Source of the DNA: Thermoplasmata archaeon
Lineage (GTDB): Archaea; Thermoplasmatota; Thermoplasmata; SG8-5; JAGLSY01
Reading direction: 5' to 3'
Assembly: GCA_023137005.1 (NCBI GenBank)
Contig: JAGLQE010000062.1
Location: 1-5,828 of the forward strand
DNA: 5,828 nucleotides
Numbering within the stretch: position 1 is the stretch's first letter; every line of letters begins with the position of its first letter. A program made the position numbers and the translations under genes. This document shows, in pieces, positions 1 through 5,584 of this stretch. The notes under the pieces are model-generated. The model was not told the origin of the DNA and did not search any database. It worked only from the letters and a program-made list of their open reading frames with translations.

Positions 1-342
1 GATCTATATGCCAAGGCCTCGGTGGAGAAGGCCCTGCTGGGTTATGAGGGGACCGTGATGGTCATAACCCACGACCGAGCCCTTTTAGACAATGTGGCCG
101 AGACCATATTCGATCTGAAAGATGGCGCACTGACAACCTTCAGCGGCAATTATTCCGCATACCGGAAGAAAGCGGGGAAGGCCAGGCTATCCACTGGTGG
201 AGATAGGTACGAGGCGACCAAGAAGTTCACGGACTGGGGCTCGGGAAAGAAGTACCAGAAGGGCGATAGGATAAAGATACCCGAAGGAGAGCTGGACAAT
301 TATAATTGGGCCATTGACAATGGATTTTTGAAGAAGAAGTAG
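1..342 (+). CDS. ABC-F family ATPase, C-terminal fragment (5' end outside window)
   Basis: The reading frame is open from base 1 and ends at TAG 340-342, leaving the last 113 residues. The fragment opens with DLYAKASVEKALLGYEGTV and continues into VITHDRALLDNVA. This matches the region just after Walker B and the D-loop (NHLD) of the second nucleotide-binding domain of ABC-F proteins; His24 of the fragment is the switch histidine. The following stretch, ending in GNYSAYRKK, is the usual end of that domain. ABC-F proteins are soluble ATPases, many of which act on ribosomes (translation factors or antibiotic protection); no transporter membrane domain is expected. About 50 residues follow the domain, including KFTDWGSGKKYQKGDRI and a Lys-rich end, which I do not recognise as a named domain. 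Family assignment is firm; the specific role is unknown. It is convergent with the surface-protein gene and probably unrelated to it. Confidence 0.85.
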   Translation, partial: DLYAKASVEKALLGYEGTVMVITHDRALLDNVAETIFDLKDGALTTFSGNYSAYRKKAGKARLSTGGDRYEATKKFTDWGSGKKYQKGDRIKIPEGELDNYNWAIDNGFLKKK

Positions 343-481
343 GGGTACAATATCGACCCAATACGGTAGGGGTTGATGAACCAGCACTGTGGGATGGTGG
401 GAGCAATAAAGAAGCGGGGGTGTCTTCATCCTTTGGACATTATACCCAATGCCACACCCGGCTTAACAAACTACAGGTCCA
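343..481. other. Convergent intergenic spacer
   Basis: This 139-nt gap separates the 3' ends of two convergent genes. I see no tRNA-like fold, no box C/D or H/ACA pattern and no coding frame that stands out. A six-base inverted match (GGGTGT at 418-423, ACACCC at 454-459) is too weak to call. No clear T-run follows either stop codon, so I cannot mark an archaeal terminator for either gene. Confidence 0.5.
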
Positions 482-3016
482 TCAATACCTATCATCATCT
501 TCGTACTCATCCTCATACTGATCTTCCCTGTGCGACCTGGCCTCTCGTCTATCCCTATCATCCATCTGGGTCTGAGTCCCCTTCTTGAAATAGAACATCA
601 TTATGCCCAATGCGGCCACCATGAGGACCAGTACGAAGACCACGACTATCCAGGCAAAGCTACTGCCGGATTGGGTGATATCCTCCGCGACATACACCTG
701 CATGGTGTCAGTATCCGAGTTCCCAGCCTCGTCCGTGATCGTGAGGGTGACATCGTATGTGTCGTGCTCGGCGAACTTGAATTTCGGATACATGCCATCC
801 AGTGTGACGATGCTTCCATTGTAGACAAAGGTCCAGGTATAGGTGAATACAGCCACATTATCTGTGGAGCCTGAGCCATCAAAGGTTATCCAAATATCAA
901 TATCAGATTCCTGGTCCTCCCCAGCATCCGCGATGGGATCCTCGGTATCAAGCACCGTGACCCAGAGAGTGTCGGTTGCCGAGTTCCCGGCCCCGTCCCT
1001 CACTTCCAGGGTTATCTCATAATGCCCATAATGATTGAAGGTGAAGTTGAACTTCTCCATGTTCACCACAAGGTCCTGGGAGGCGTAATTGAATGTCCAG
1101 GTGTAGTTCACGATCCCCATACTGTCCGTGGAATCAGCAGCATCGAATATCACCTGATCGTATTGGCTGATGGTCTGATTGTCTCCGGCTTTGGCAATCG
1201 GAAGAACTGCATCGAACCCCACGAACACATCGTATTCTGTTGGGGCCAGCTCGGTGTTATTAGCCAGATCCTGTGCTATGGAGTAGAATTGATAATATCC
1301 GTCCAGAAGCACCGTGTGATTGAACACGGAGCCATTCCACATGTTCTCGACTGCCAGTGTCCAGGGTGTCCAGGTGGTATTGTCCGCGCTATAACGCGTC
1401 CACATATCCACGTTCTCGTGGGATGGGAAAGTTCCAGTGGTCAGATCGCCGAAACCGCTCAGACTGTCACTAGCGTTCCAATCCAGGTAGATGGTCCGAT
1501 TATTGAGCCAGAAGGTGTCGGGCTGGAATATCTCGGACTCGGGCAGGGTGGTGTCGTAGGCGAGGAAGGCATCAGCGGTTGCGGGGGCCAGCTCGGTGTT
1601 GTTGAAGGCATCGATGGCTATTGAGTAGAATTCGTAGTATCCCTCTCCCTCTGGGAAATCAAAGGTCCAGTTCCATGAATATGCTTCATCCATGCCGAAC
1701 TCGATCCAGGAGCCGAAGGTGGTATTATCGGTGGAGAATCGGTAGTGGAGAGTGATGTTGGATATCCAGGTCTCATTGTCGCTGGCATTGGCTGTGATGT
1801 CATATGGGGAGTTAAGCCAGTAGGGGATGATTGCATCTACTGTTGAGTTGGGGTTGATGGCATCTGTGTGGTTGGTGGGGTAGAATAGGGGATAATGATC
1901 AACAGCCGAGTAATTTATTGGCCAATGGAGACTTGAATAGTTTGTATCTCCGAAACCATCACTGCCTAGCATATCTTGGCCAGGTCCAGATAATAAATCC
2001 TCACCATTATAGTCTGACCAGTAGTTTCCCCCAATGGGGTATGACTCGTTCCAGAAATTTGTACAGACTAAGTCCAGAGCATTTATGGTATTATCAAAGA
2101 AATTGTTTAAAAATATCGTATTATTGTAACTGTCATACGTTAAATGAACTCCCCTCATATTATTCACAAAACTGTTGTTTGTAATGGTATTATTATCCGA
2201 AAAAGCTAGAGTTAATCCATCCGCACCATTTGATATAACCTGGTTTTCCACTGTCATACCTGTGCAATTGGCCATGATCACTTGACCGGCACCGGTTGGT
2301 ACTGAACCTCCGATTTGGTCCTTCATGAAGTATATTGGCTTACCATCCACCGTATTAGATGTGTCAATATGATGACTGGTCCATTCATTGATTATTGGGC
2401 TTGAAATCTGAATGCCATCATACATGAAGGTGTTTGATGTGATGTTAAAATTCAGTGAATCATCAATAAACAGTCCGTATGATGGAAAATCGTTGGAGAA
2501 TATATTGGAATTTGAAATATTGCAATTATCAGATAGAGTAAATCTTAGGCCATAGTTCCAGTTGTAGGATGCTGTTGAGTTCTCTATAGTGATGTTTGTA
2601 CATTCTGTGGCCATGAATCCATTGAAATCATTCAATGTGAAGGTTGTATTAACAATTCTACCATTATCAGCCTTCCATAGTGTCATTGCATCTTGATTTA
2701 CCATTGCATCATGAAAACTGCAATTCCTCACCACAAAATTCTCTGTGGTATTCCCAATATACAGGCAATACCCAACACCAGTTCCATTGATATCCCAATT
2801 CTCTATGATCCAGGGGTCTACTGGAGTTCCACTCCCATTGAGGCCAAGAGTAGCAAAATCCGTGTTATTGTTGATCCTCACAGGTGCATGAGGCGTGAGC
2901 AGGGATTCGATCTCCGGAGCACCAGCTTCCACATCTCCAGTATTACCCGGAATTATCAACATGCTCGTGAACATCATCACGCTTAACAGAATTATCATTG
3001 CCTTTTTCATACCCAT
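482..3016 (-). CDS. Membrane-anchored surface protein: NosD-like beta-helix, two Ig-like repeats, two PKD domains
   Basis: The 844-residue protein starts with a signal peptide (MGMKKAMIILLSVMM, cleavage near residues 25-32). Residues about 45-380 are a right-handed parallel beta-helix of the NosD/PbH1 type: rungs rich in Asn and small hydrophobics, closed by GGNYWSDYNG (329-338), a motif typical of archaeal NosD-like proteins. Two Ig-like repeats follow (about 393-492 and 496-606), then two PKD domains (about 604-693 and 694-778, each ending in DGAGNS or DEAGNS before TDT). One transmembrane helix lies at 787-810, followed by an Asp/Glu/Arg-rich cytoplasmic tail. By eye there are about 35 N-X-S/T sequons, fitting a heavily glycosylated exposed protein. 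Such architectures are known for adhesion or carbohydrate contact; the ligand here is unknown. The start could also be the Met two codons further in. GC content changes sharply between the beta-helix half and the Ig/PKD half. Confidence 0.9.
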   Translation of the reverse strand: MGMKKAMIILLSVMMFTSMLIIPGNTGDVEAGAPEIESLLTPHAPVRINNNTDFATLGLNGSGTPVDPWIIENWDINGTGVGYCLYIGNTTENFVVRNCSFHDAMVNQDAMTLWKADNGRIVNTTFTLNDFNGFMATECTNITIENSTASYNWNYGLRFTLSDNCNISNSNIFSNDFPSYGLFIDDSLNFNITSNTFMYDGIQISSPIINEWTSHHIDTSNTVDGKPIYFMKDQIGGSVPTGAGQVIMANCTGMTVENQVISNGADGLTLAFSDNNTITNNSFVNNMRGVHLTYDSYNNTIFLNNFFDNTINALDLVCTNFWNESYPIGGNYWSDYNGEDLLSGPGQDMLGSDGFGDTNYSSLHWPINYSAVDHYPLFYPTNHTDAINPNSTVDAIIPYWLNSPYDITANASDNETWISNITLHYRFSTDNTTFGSWIEFGMDEAYSWNWTFDFPEGEGYYEFYSIAIDAFNNTELAPATADAFLAYDTTLPESEIFQPDTFWLNNRTIYLDWNASDSLSGFGDLTTGTFPSHENVDMWTRYSADNTTWTPWTLAVENMWNGSVFNHTVLLDGYYQFYSIAQDLANNTELAPTEYDVFVGFDAVLPIAKAGDNQTISQYDQVIFDAADSTDSMGIVNYTWTFNYASQDLVVNMEKFNFTFNHYGHYEITLEVRDGAGNSATDTLWVTVLDTEDPIADAGEDQESDIDIWITFDGSGSTDNVAVFTYTWTFVYNGSIVTLDGMYPKFKFAEHDTYDVTLTITDEAGNSDTDTMQVYVAEDITQSGSSFAWIVVVFVLVLMVAALGIMMFYFKKGTQTQMDDRDRREARSHREDQYEDEYEDDDRY
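1199..1840 (-). repeat. Tandem Ig-like repeats inside the surface-protein gene
   Basis: Two units encode residues about 393-492 and 496-606. Their ends match closely: YYEFYSIAIDAFNNTELAP (from residue 460) against YYQFYSIAQDLANNTELAP (from residue 574), a period of 114 residues or 342 nt. The similarity is visible in DNA too, with the shared string GGGGCCAGCTCGGTGTT on the + strand in both copies. Each unit also has a W-L-N near its start and a D-N-T-T near its middle. This looks like an internal duplication of a beta-sandwich module. Confidence 0.75.
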
Positions 3017-3024
3017 CCATCCTG

Positions 3025-3099
3025 GCCCAAGTTTGACATTTCAGTGTTTGGCTGACCAAACACTGAAACTGCCATAGACACCGAATGTCAAATTTGGGC
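3025..3099. repeat. Nested inverted repeat upstream of the surface-protein gene
   Basis: The outer arms are GCCCAAGTTTGACATT (3025-3040) and AATGTCAAATTTGGGC (3084-3099), complementary at 15 of 16 positions. Inside them is a perfect 13-bp palindrome, TTTCAGTGTTTGG (3039-3051) and CCAAACACTGAAA (3056-3068), with a 4-nt loop, CTGA. The block sits 9 nt upstream of the - strand ATG. If transcription of that gene starts near 3086, the inner hairpin lies in its 5' leader. It could be an operator, a leader structure or both. Confidence 0.8.
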
Positions 3100-3103
3100 T
3101 ATG

Positions 3104-3120
3104 TATTTGAATATACTATT
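3104..3120 (-). promoter_or_regulatory. Candidate TATA box for the surface-protein gene
   Basis: Read on the - strand the sequence is AATAGTATATTCAAATA, an AT-rich TATA-like element with an A-rich BRE-like flank. Archaeal transcription usually starts about 25 nt downstream, which places the start near 3086 and gives a leader of roughly 70 nt containing the 13-bp hairpin. An alternative AT-rich stretch at 3124-3134 is slightly further upstream. The call rests on composition and position only. Confidence 0.35.
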
Positions 3121-3143
3121 CGGCTATTTATTGTTTGGGTACA

Positions 3144-3198
3144 CGCACACCTTCGCGTATTTTGTAATATATTGTTAACACCCGCACACCCGTTCGCG
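3144..3198 (+). repeat. Direct repeat on either side of the operon TATA box
   Basis: CGCACACC-TTCGCG at 3144-3157 recurs as CGCACACC-CG-TTCGCG at 3183-3198, 39 nt downstream and with a 2-nt insertion. The copies lie on both sides of the TATA-like element at 3165-3172, the second at the predicted transcription start. That placement suits a pair of regulator-binding sites. Only two copies exist, so this is not an array. Confidence 0.5.
3161..3174 (+). promoter_or_regulatory. Candidate TATA box of the AOR-type operon
   Basis: TTTGTAATATATTG holds a TATA-like core at 3165-3172. With standard archaeal spacing, transcription would begin near 3193-3198. That implies a leader of about 50 nt if translation starts at ATG 3246, or an almost leaderless message if it starts at ATG 3201. 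Confidence 0.45.
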
Positions 3199-3223
3199 CA
3201 ATGTACCAAACATTTATGAATGC

Positions 3224-3240
3224 AATGTCAATGTTGGGGC
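3224..3240 (+). promoter_or_regulatory. Third copy of the AATGTCAANNTTGGG element
   Basis: AATGTCAATGTTGGGGC repeats the outer-arm sequence of the nested palindrome (AATGTCAAATTTGGGCT at 3084-3100) with 13 of 15 core bases identical. It lies between the predicted transcription start of the operon and ATG 3246. Its presence suggests that 3201-3245 is leader DNA rather than coding sequence. Confidence 0.4.
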
Positions 3241-3245
3241 CGATG

Positions 3246-3671
3246 ATGGATATCAAACGGTTGAATCTCATACTCGGCATCGTGGCTGTCGTGATACTGG
3301 TGACATCGTGCGTGGCCTTCGCCTACACACTGGTTCCCCAGGGCGACACGAACAAGATCGTCGTCAATGGCGTGGATTTCACATGGGATGATATCGAGAA
3401 TGATTATGACATTGTCGCATTCAGTGTCGGGGACCTGGACTTCGAGGGGATAAAACTCAGTGACATAATTGAGAACGCGGATATCCAGGATCATGAGAAT
3501 TACCAGTATAAATTCACGGGAGCCGACGGCTACCAGAAGGATGTGGATTGGGACGATGTGGATACTGGGTATATTGTTCTGGAGGATAAAAAAGTGGTAT
3601 TCACAGAACAGACAAAGAGCTTCTGGGTCAGGGACCTGGTGACAATAGATATCGTTTGTATAAACTGTTGA
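3246..3671 (+). CDS. Membrane-anchored protein with one SUOX-like (molybdopterin-oxidoreductase-like) domain
   Basis: From ATG 3246 the protein has 141 residues: a basic N-terminus (MDIKRLN), a hydrophobic anchor (about 7-30) containing VTSC at 19-22, a possible lipobox, and then one small domain. Its hallmarks are GIKLSDII (68-75), ADGYQKDVDW (93-102), GYIVLED (108-114) and a C-terminal beta-rich VRDLVTIDI. The order G-x-x-L-x-x-[IL][IL], then DGY, then a basic/beta C-terminal strand resembles the sulfite-oxidase-type molybdopterin-binding domain as seen in small standalone archaeal and anaerobe proteins. The Moco-ligating Cys is not evident, so catalysis is unlikely. The protein ends in CINC. 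An upstream in-frame ATG at 3201 would add 15 residues. I prefer 3246 because GGGG (3236-3239) precedes it at SD spacing, topology then matches the next gene, and the added segment overlaps a repeated DNA element. Function is unknown. Confidence 0.7.
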   Translation: MDIKRLNLILGIVAVVILVTSCVAFAYTLVPQGDTNKIVVNGVDFTWDDIENDYDIVAFSVGDLDFEGIKLSDIIENADIQDHENYQYKFTGADGYQKDVDWDDVDTGYIVLEDKKVVFTEQTKSFWVRDLVTIDIVCINC

Positions 3672-3675
3672 TTAA

Positions 3676-3681
3676 GAGGTG
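3676..3681 (+). promoter_or_regulatory. Ribosome-binding site GAGGTG that sets the second paralog's start
   Basis: GAGGTG lies 6 nt before ATG 3688. An in-frame GTG at 3679 overlaps this site, so it cannot be its start; ATG 3688 is favoured. Confidence 0.65.
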
Positions 3682-3687
3682 TTGAAG

Positions 3688-4446
3688 ATGGGCAATAATT
3701 TAGGTATCGGGATTGCACTGATCGTTGTGGCTGTCATCATTGTTGGGATCATTTATGTTGTCATCCCAGATGGTGAGGGCGATAATTCCGAGAACACGAT
3801 GGAATTCAATGGCCAGGATTATTCTTGGGAGGAACTGGCTGAGGATCTGGACATGAAGACCGTGGATGGAAAAGAGGGAATATCGCTAAGTGATATCCTG
3901 AATCTAACATCTTTTGGCGACGAGCTGGATGAGGATAAGAATGAGACTCTTTTCACCATAATCGCTGATGATGGGTGGCAGAAGAATGTATCATGGGTGG
4001 ACATGATGCAGGGCATTATACTTGAGGAAGACTCGATGACGCACTTCCCACACCTGACCAGCGCGTTCAAGGTCAAGTACGTGGTGTCGATAAATCAGAT
4101 CGCCCTGGGACCCCTGGCCTTCGTTGACCCCAATGGTTCATGGGATTCCAGCGTGGAGATGACCTGGGATGGGGTATTCGATGACCTGACGGCGACATCG
4201 TTCACCAGTGGCACGGACACCTATGACGGGATCAATATCACAGCGGTTCTGGAGCATGCGGGCTTCACGGACCTGGCCAATAAGACTTACACGATAACCG
4301 GAGTGGACGGATACTCAAAGGATGTCAACTGGACCAATATCCAGAATGGATACCTGGTACTGGAGGACAATATGAGCGTCTTCCCCGACCTGACAAGCAA
4401 ATACAAGATCAGAAATATCATCAGAATAGAGGTGGTTGAGATATGA
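3688..4446 (+). CDS. Membrane-anchored protein with two tandem SUOX-like domains
   Basis: This 252-residue paralog of the preceding gene has an N-terminal anchor (about 5-26) followed by two copies of the same domain. Copy 1 (about 37-138) carries GISLSDIL at 64-71, DDGWQKNVSW at 94-103 and LTSAFKVK at 123-130. Copy 2 (about 155-250) carries GINITAVLEHAGF at 181-193, VDGYSKDVNW at 206-215 and LTSKYKIRNIIRIEV at 235-249. The pattern YDGINI-x-VL-x-x-AGF, then DGYS, then KIRNIIRIEV is the clearest match in the window to the small sulfite-oxidase-like, molybdopterin-oxidoreductase-type fold. Neither copy contains a Cys, so a Moco thiolate ligand is absent. The domains probably face outside the membrane. 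It starts 16 nt after the upstream stop and overlaps the next gene by ATGA. A role in binding a ligand is an inference. Confidence 0.75.
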   Translation: MGNNLGIGIALIVVAVIIVGIIYVVIPDGEGDNSENTMEFNGQDYSWEELAEDLDMKTVDGKEGISLSDILNLTSFGDELDEDKNETLFTIIADDGWQKNVSWVDMMQGIILEEDSMTHFPHLTSAFKVKYVVSINQIALGPLAFVDPNGSWDSSVEMTWDGVFDDLTATSFTSGTDTYDGINITAVLEHAGFTDLANKTYTITGVDGYSKDVNWTNIQNGYLVLEDNMSVFPDLTSKYKIRNIIRIEVVEI

Positions 4447-5126
4447 AAGACAAACTAGACAATTACAAGATCCTAGCAGGGATCATAGTATTTGGATCGA
4501 TATGGGGACTGCTTGAATGCACACTTGGTGGCGTGAAGTTCGGCAATGCCCTGGATAACTTTCCGATGGGAGCTCTTCTCGGAGGGCTGGTCGGACTTGG
4601 GCTTATGGCCTATACCAGGAGAACGTACAATATTCTGGGCATGCAATTGGGCATGGCCCTTGTTGCCGGACTTCTAAGATACTGGGCACCCATTGGTTCC
4701 TGTGTCATCTGCTCGGCACTGGCCATAGCGGCTGAGGGTATCGTGTTCGAGCTCATATTCAACAGGCCGATGTTCGATATTCGCCTTTCTGGAAGTAAAA
4801 ATATGATGGAAGCCAAGACACTTGCTTTCCTCGGTGTCATCGCTGGTTTCACGATATACACGACCGGCTACATGTTCACCCAGATATTCACACCAGTCAT
4901 CACCACAGGTGCGTTCAACTTCTCCAATTTCGGAGCAGTTCTGCCCCTCATACTAGGCAGGGGATTCTTCGCAGCAGCACTGGGCGGCGTGGCATTGCCA
5001 GTGGCCGTCATGGTCAAGCAATTGAACATTGACTTCGCCGGAATAAAGAAAGTGCATTATTACGGTATAGCATCGAGTGTCACAGCCTTCTGCTGGATCG
5101 CGGTGTTCGCAATATTCTACCTTTAG
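4443..5126 (+). CDS. Polytopic membrane protein, ECF S-component-like
   Basis: The 227-residue protein is strongly hydrophobic, with six or seven predicted helices at roughly 10-29, 42-57, 64-80, 84-106, 126-147, 163-190 and 206-227. The first helix has GSIWGLLECTLGG, with Glu25 buried in the membrane; the fourth has SCVICSALAIAAEG, with a C-x-x-C pair (87, 90) and Glu98. Size, Gly-rich helices and the WGLLE segment resemble uncharacterised proteins labelled as ECF transporter S components, which bind a small molecule and use a shared ATPase module. No ECF ATPase or T component is encoded here, so one would have to be elsewhere. It overlaps the upstream stop by 4 nt (ATGA) and has GAGGTG at 4429-4434. 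Transport is therefore likely but the substrate is unknown; a pterin, metal oxyanion or AOR substrate would suit the context. Confidence 0.7.
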   Translation: MKDKLDNYKILAGIIVFGSIWGLLECTLGGVKFGNALDNFPMGALLGGLVGLGLMAYTRRTYNILGMQLGMALVAGLLRYWAPIGSCVICSALAIAAEGIVFELIFNRPMFDIRLSGSKNMMEAKTLAFLGVIAGFTIYTTGYMFTQIFTPVITTGAFNFSNFGAVLPLILGRGFFAAALGGVALPVAVMVKQLNIDFAGIKKVHYYGIASSVTAFCWIAVFAIFYL

Positions 5127-5130
5127 GGGG
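5125..5130 (+). promoter_or_regulatory. Ribosome-binding site AGGGGG that sets the ferredoxin start
   Basis: AGGGGG lies 7 nt before ATG 5138. An in-frame TTG at 5132 is only 1 nt away from it, too close, so ATG 5138 is chosen. The same AGGGGG motif with the same 7-nt spacing precedes the AOR-family start (5568-5573). Confidence 0.6.
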
Positions 5131-5137
5131 ATTGAAG

Positions 5138-5584
5138 ATGGCAACTGTAAAGATCCTAAAATTCTACCCAGAGAAATGTGATGGCTCCAGAGAATGCGAG
5201 AAAGCATGCTCAAATGTCCATTTCAAGAATGACAAGGGCGGAGAATGGTCCGCTATCACCATCGTGAAAGGAGCCCAGGGCTACGATATGGAGGTCTGCA
5301 ACCATTGTGGATTGTGCATCGATATGTGTCCTGTTCAGGCGCTGAAGCGCCTGAACAGCGGCATCGTGGTGCTGAGCAAGAAAACGTGCATCGGGTGCCA
5401 GGCCTGTGTGGGATTCTGTCCCCAGGGCGTGATGATGAGGGCTCCCGAGGTCATAACACCATTCAAGTGCATATCATGCGGCAAGTGCGTCGAGGCTTGC
5501 CCCAATGGCGCGCTGGAACTGGTGGAAGTTGAACTGGATGATATTGAAGAGGTCGTATACCACAAGCAGGGGGTTTGCGAATGA
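5138..5584 (+). CDS. Poly-[4Fe-4S] ferredoxin, AOR-associated electron-transfer subunit
   Basis: The 148-residue protein has three complete C-x2-C-x2-C-x3-C-P motifs: Cys54/57/60/64, Cys84/87/90/94 and Cys111/114/117/121. An N-terminal fourth motif, C-D-G-S-R-E-C-E-K-A-C, has Cys14, 20 and 24 but Ser17 where the second Cys normally sits. The architecture is that of the HycB/CooF/DmsB-type Fe-S subunits, without a transmembrane helix or Tat signal, so it should be cytoplasmic. In AOR-family gene clusters such proteins carry electrons between the tungsto- or molybdopterin enzyme and other carriers. The stop overlaps the AOR-family start by 4 nt (ATGA), supporting translational coupling and a shared complex. 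A sixteenth Cys (147) lies next to the C-terminus. A strong perfect hairpin falls inside the gene at 5331-5358. Confidence 0.9.
   Translation: MATVKILKFYPEKCDGSRECEKACSNVHFKNDKGGEWSAITIVKGAQGYDMEVCNHCGLCIDMCPVQALKRLNSGIVVLSKKTCIGCQACVGFCPQGVMMRAPEVITPFKCISCGKCVEACPNGALELVEVELDDIEEVVYHKQGVCE
5331..5358 (+). repeat. Perfect 12-bp inverted repeat inside the ferredoxin gene
   Basis: CTGTTCAGGCGC (5331-5342) and GCGCCTGAACAG (5347-5358) are perfectly complementary around a TGAA loop; 8 of the 12 pairs are G-C. The segment encodes residues 65-74 (PVQALKRLNS), right after the first complete Cys motif. No terminator T-run follows and the reading frame continues through it. Confidence 0.75.

Noticed and set aside
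343..481. Small RNA or tRNA in the convergent gap
   Set aside because: No cloverleaf, no paired box motifs and no stable long stem were found by eye.
373..588. A 71-codon + strand frame starting in the convergent gap
   Set aside because: It runs into the 3' end of the surface-protein gene in antisense, and its product is rich in His/Pro/Thr with no domain; most likely a chance frame.
1022..1624. A 200-codon open frame on the + strand inside the surface-protein gene
   Set aside because: It is fully antisense to a gene with clear Ig-like and PKD domains, shows no recognisable domain and has no ribosome-binding site that stands out.
3025..3099. Possible MITE or insertion-sequence remnant
   Set aside because: The outer arms look like terminal inverted repeats, but no target-site duplication flanks them, the element is only 75 bp and a third copy of the arm lies outside it.
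3144..3198. Possible CRISPR remnant
   Set aside because: Only two imperfect copies of a 14-16 bp repeat exist, with a promoter-like box between them, not an array of spacers.
3201..3245. ATG 3201 as the start of the first SUOX-like protein
   Set aside because: It cannot be excluded if the message is leaderless. The 15 extra residues are Met-rich with no match to the paralog, no SD precedes them, and the DNA contains a repeated control element, so ATG 3246 is preferred.
5331..5358. Intrinsic terminator or SECIS-like element in the ferredoxin gene
   Set aside because: The stem is within a reading frame that continues with intact Cys motifs, no T-run follows, archaeal SECIS elements lie in untranslated regions, and no in-frame TGA needs recoding.
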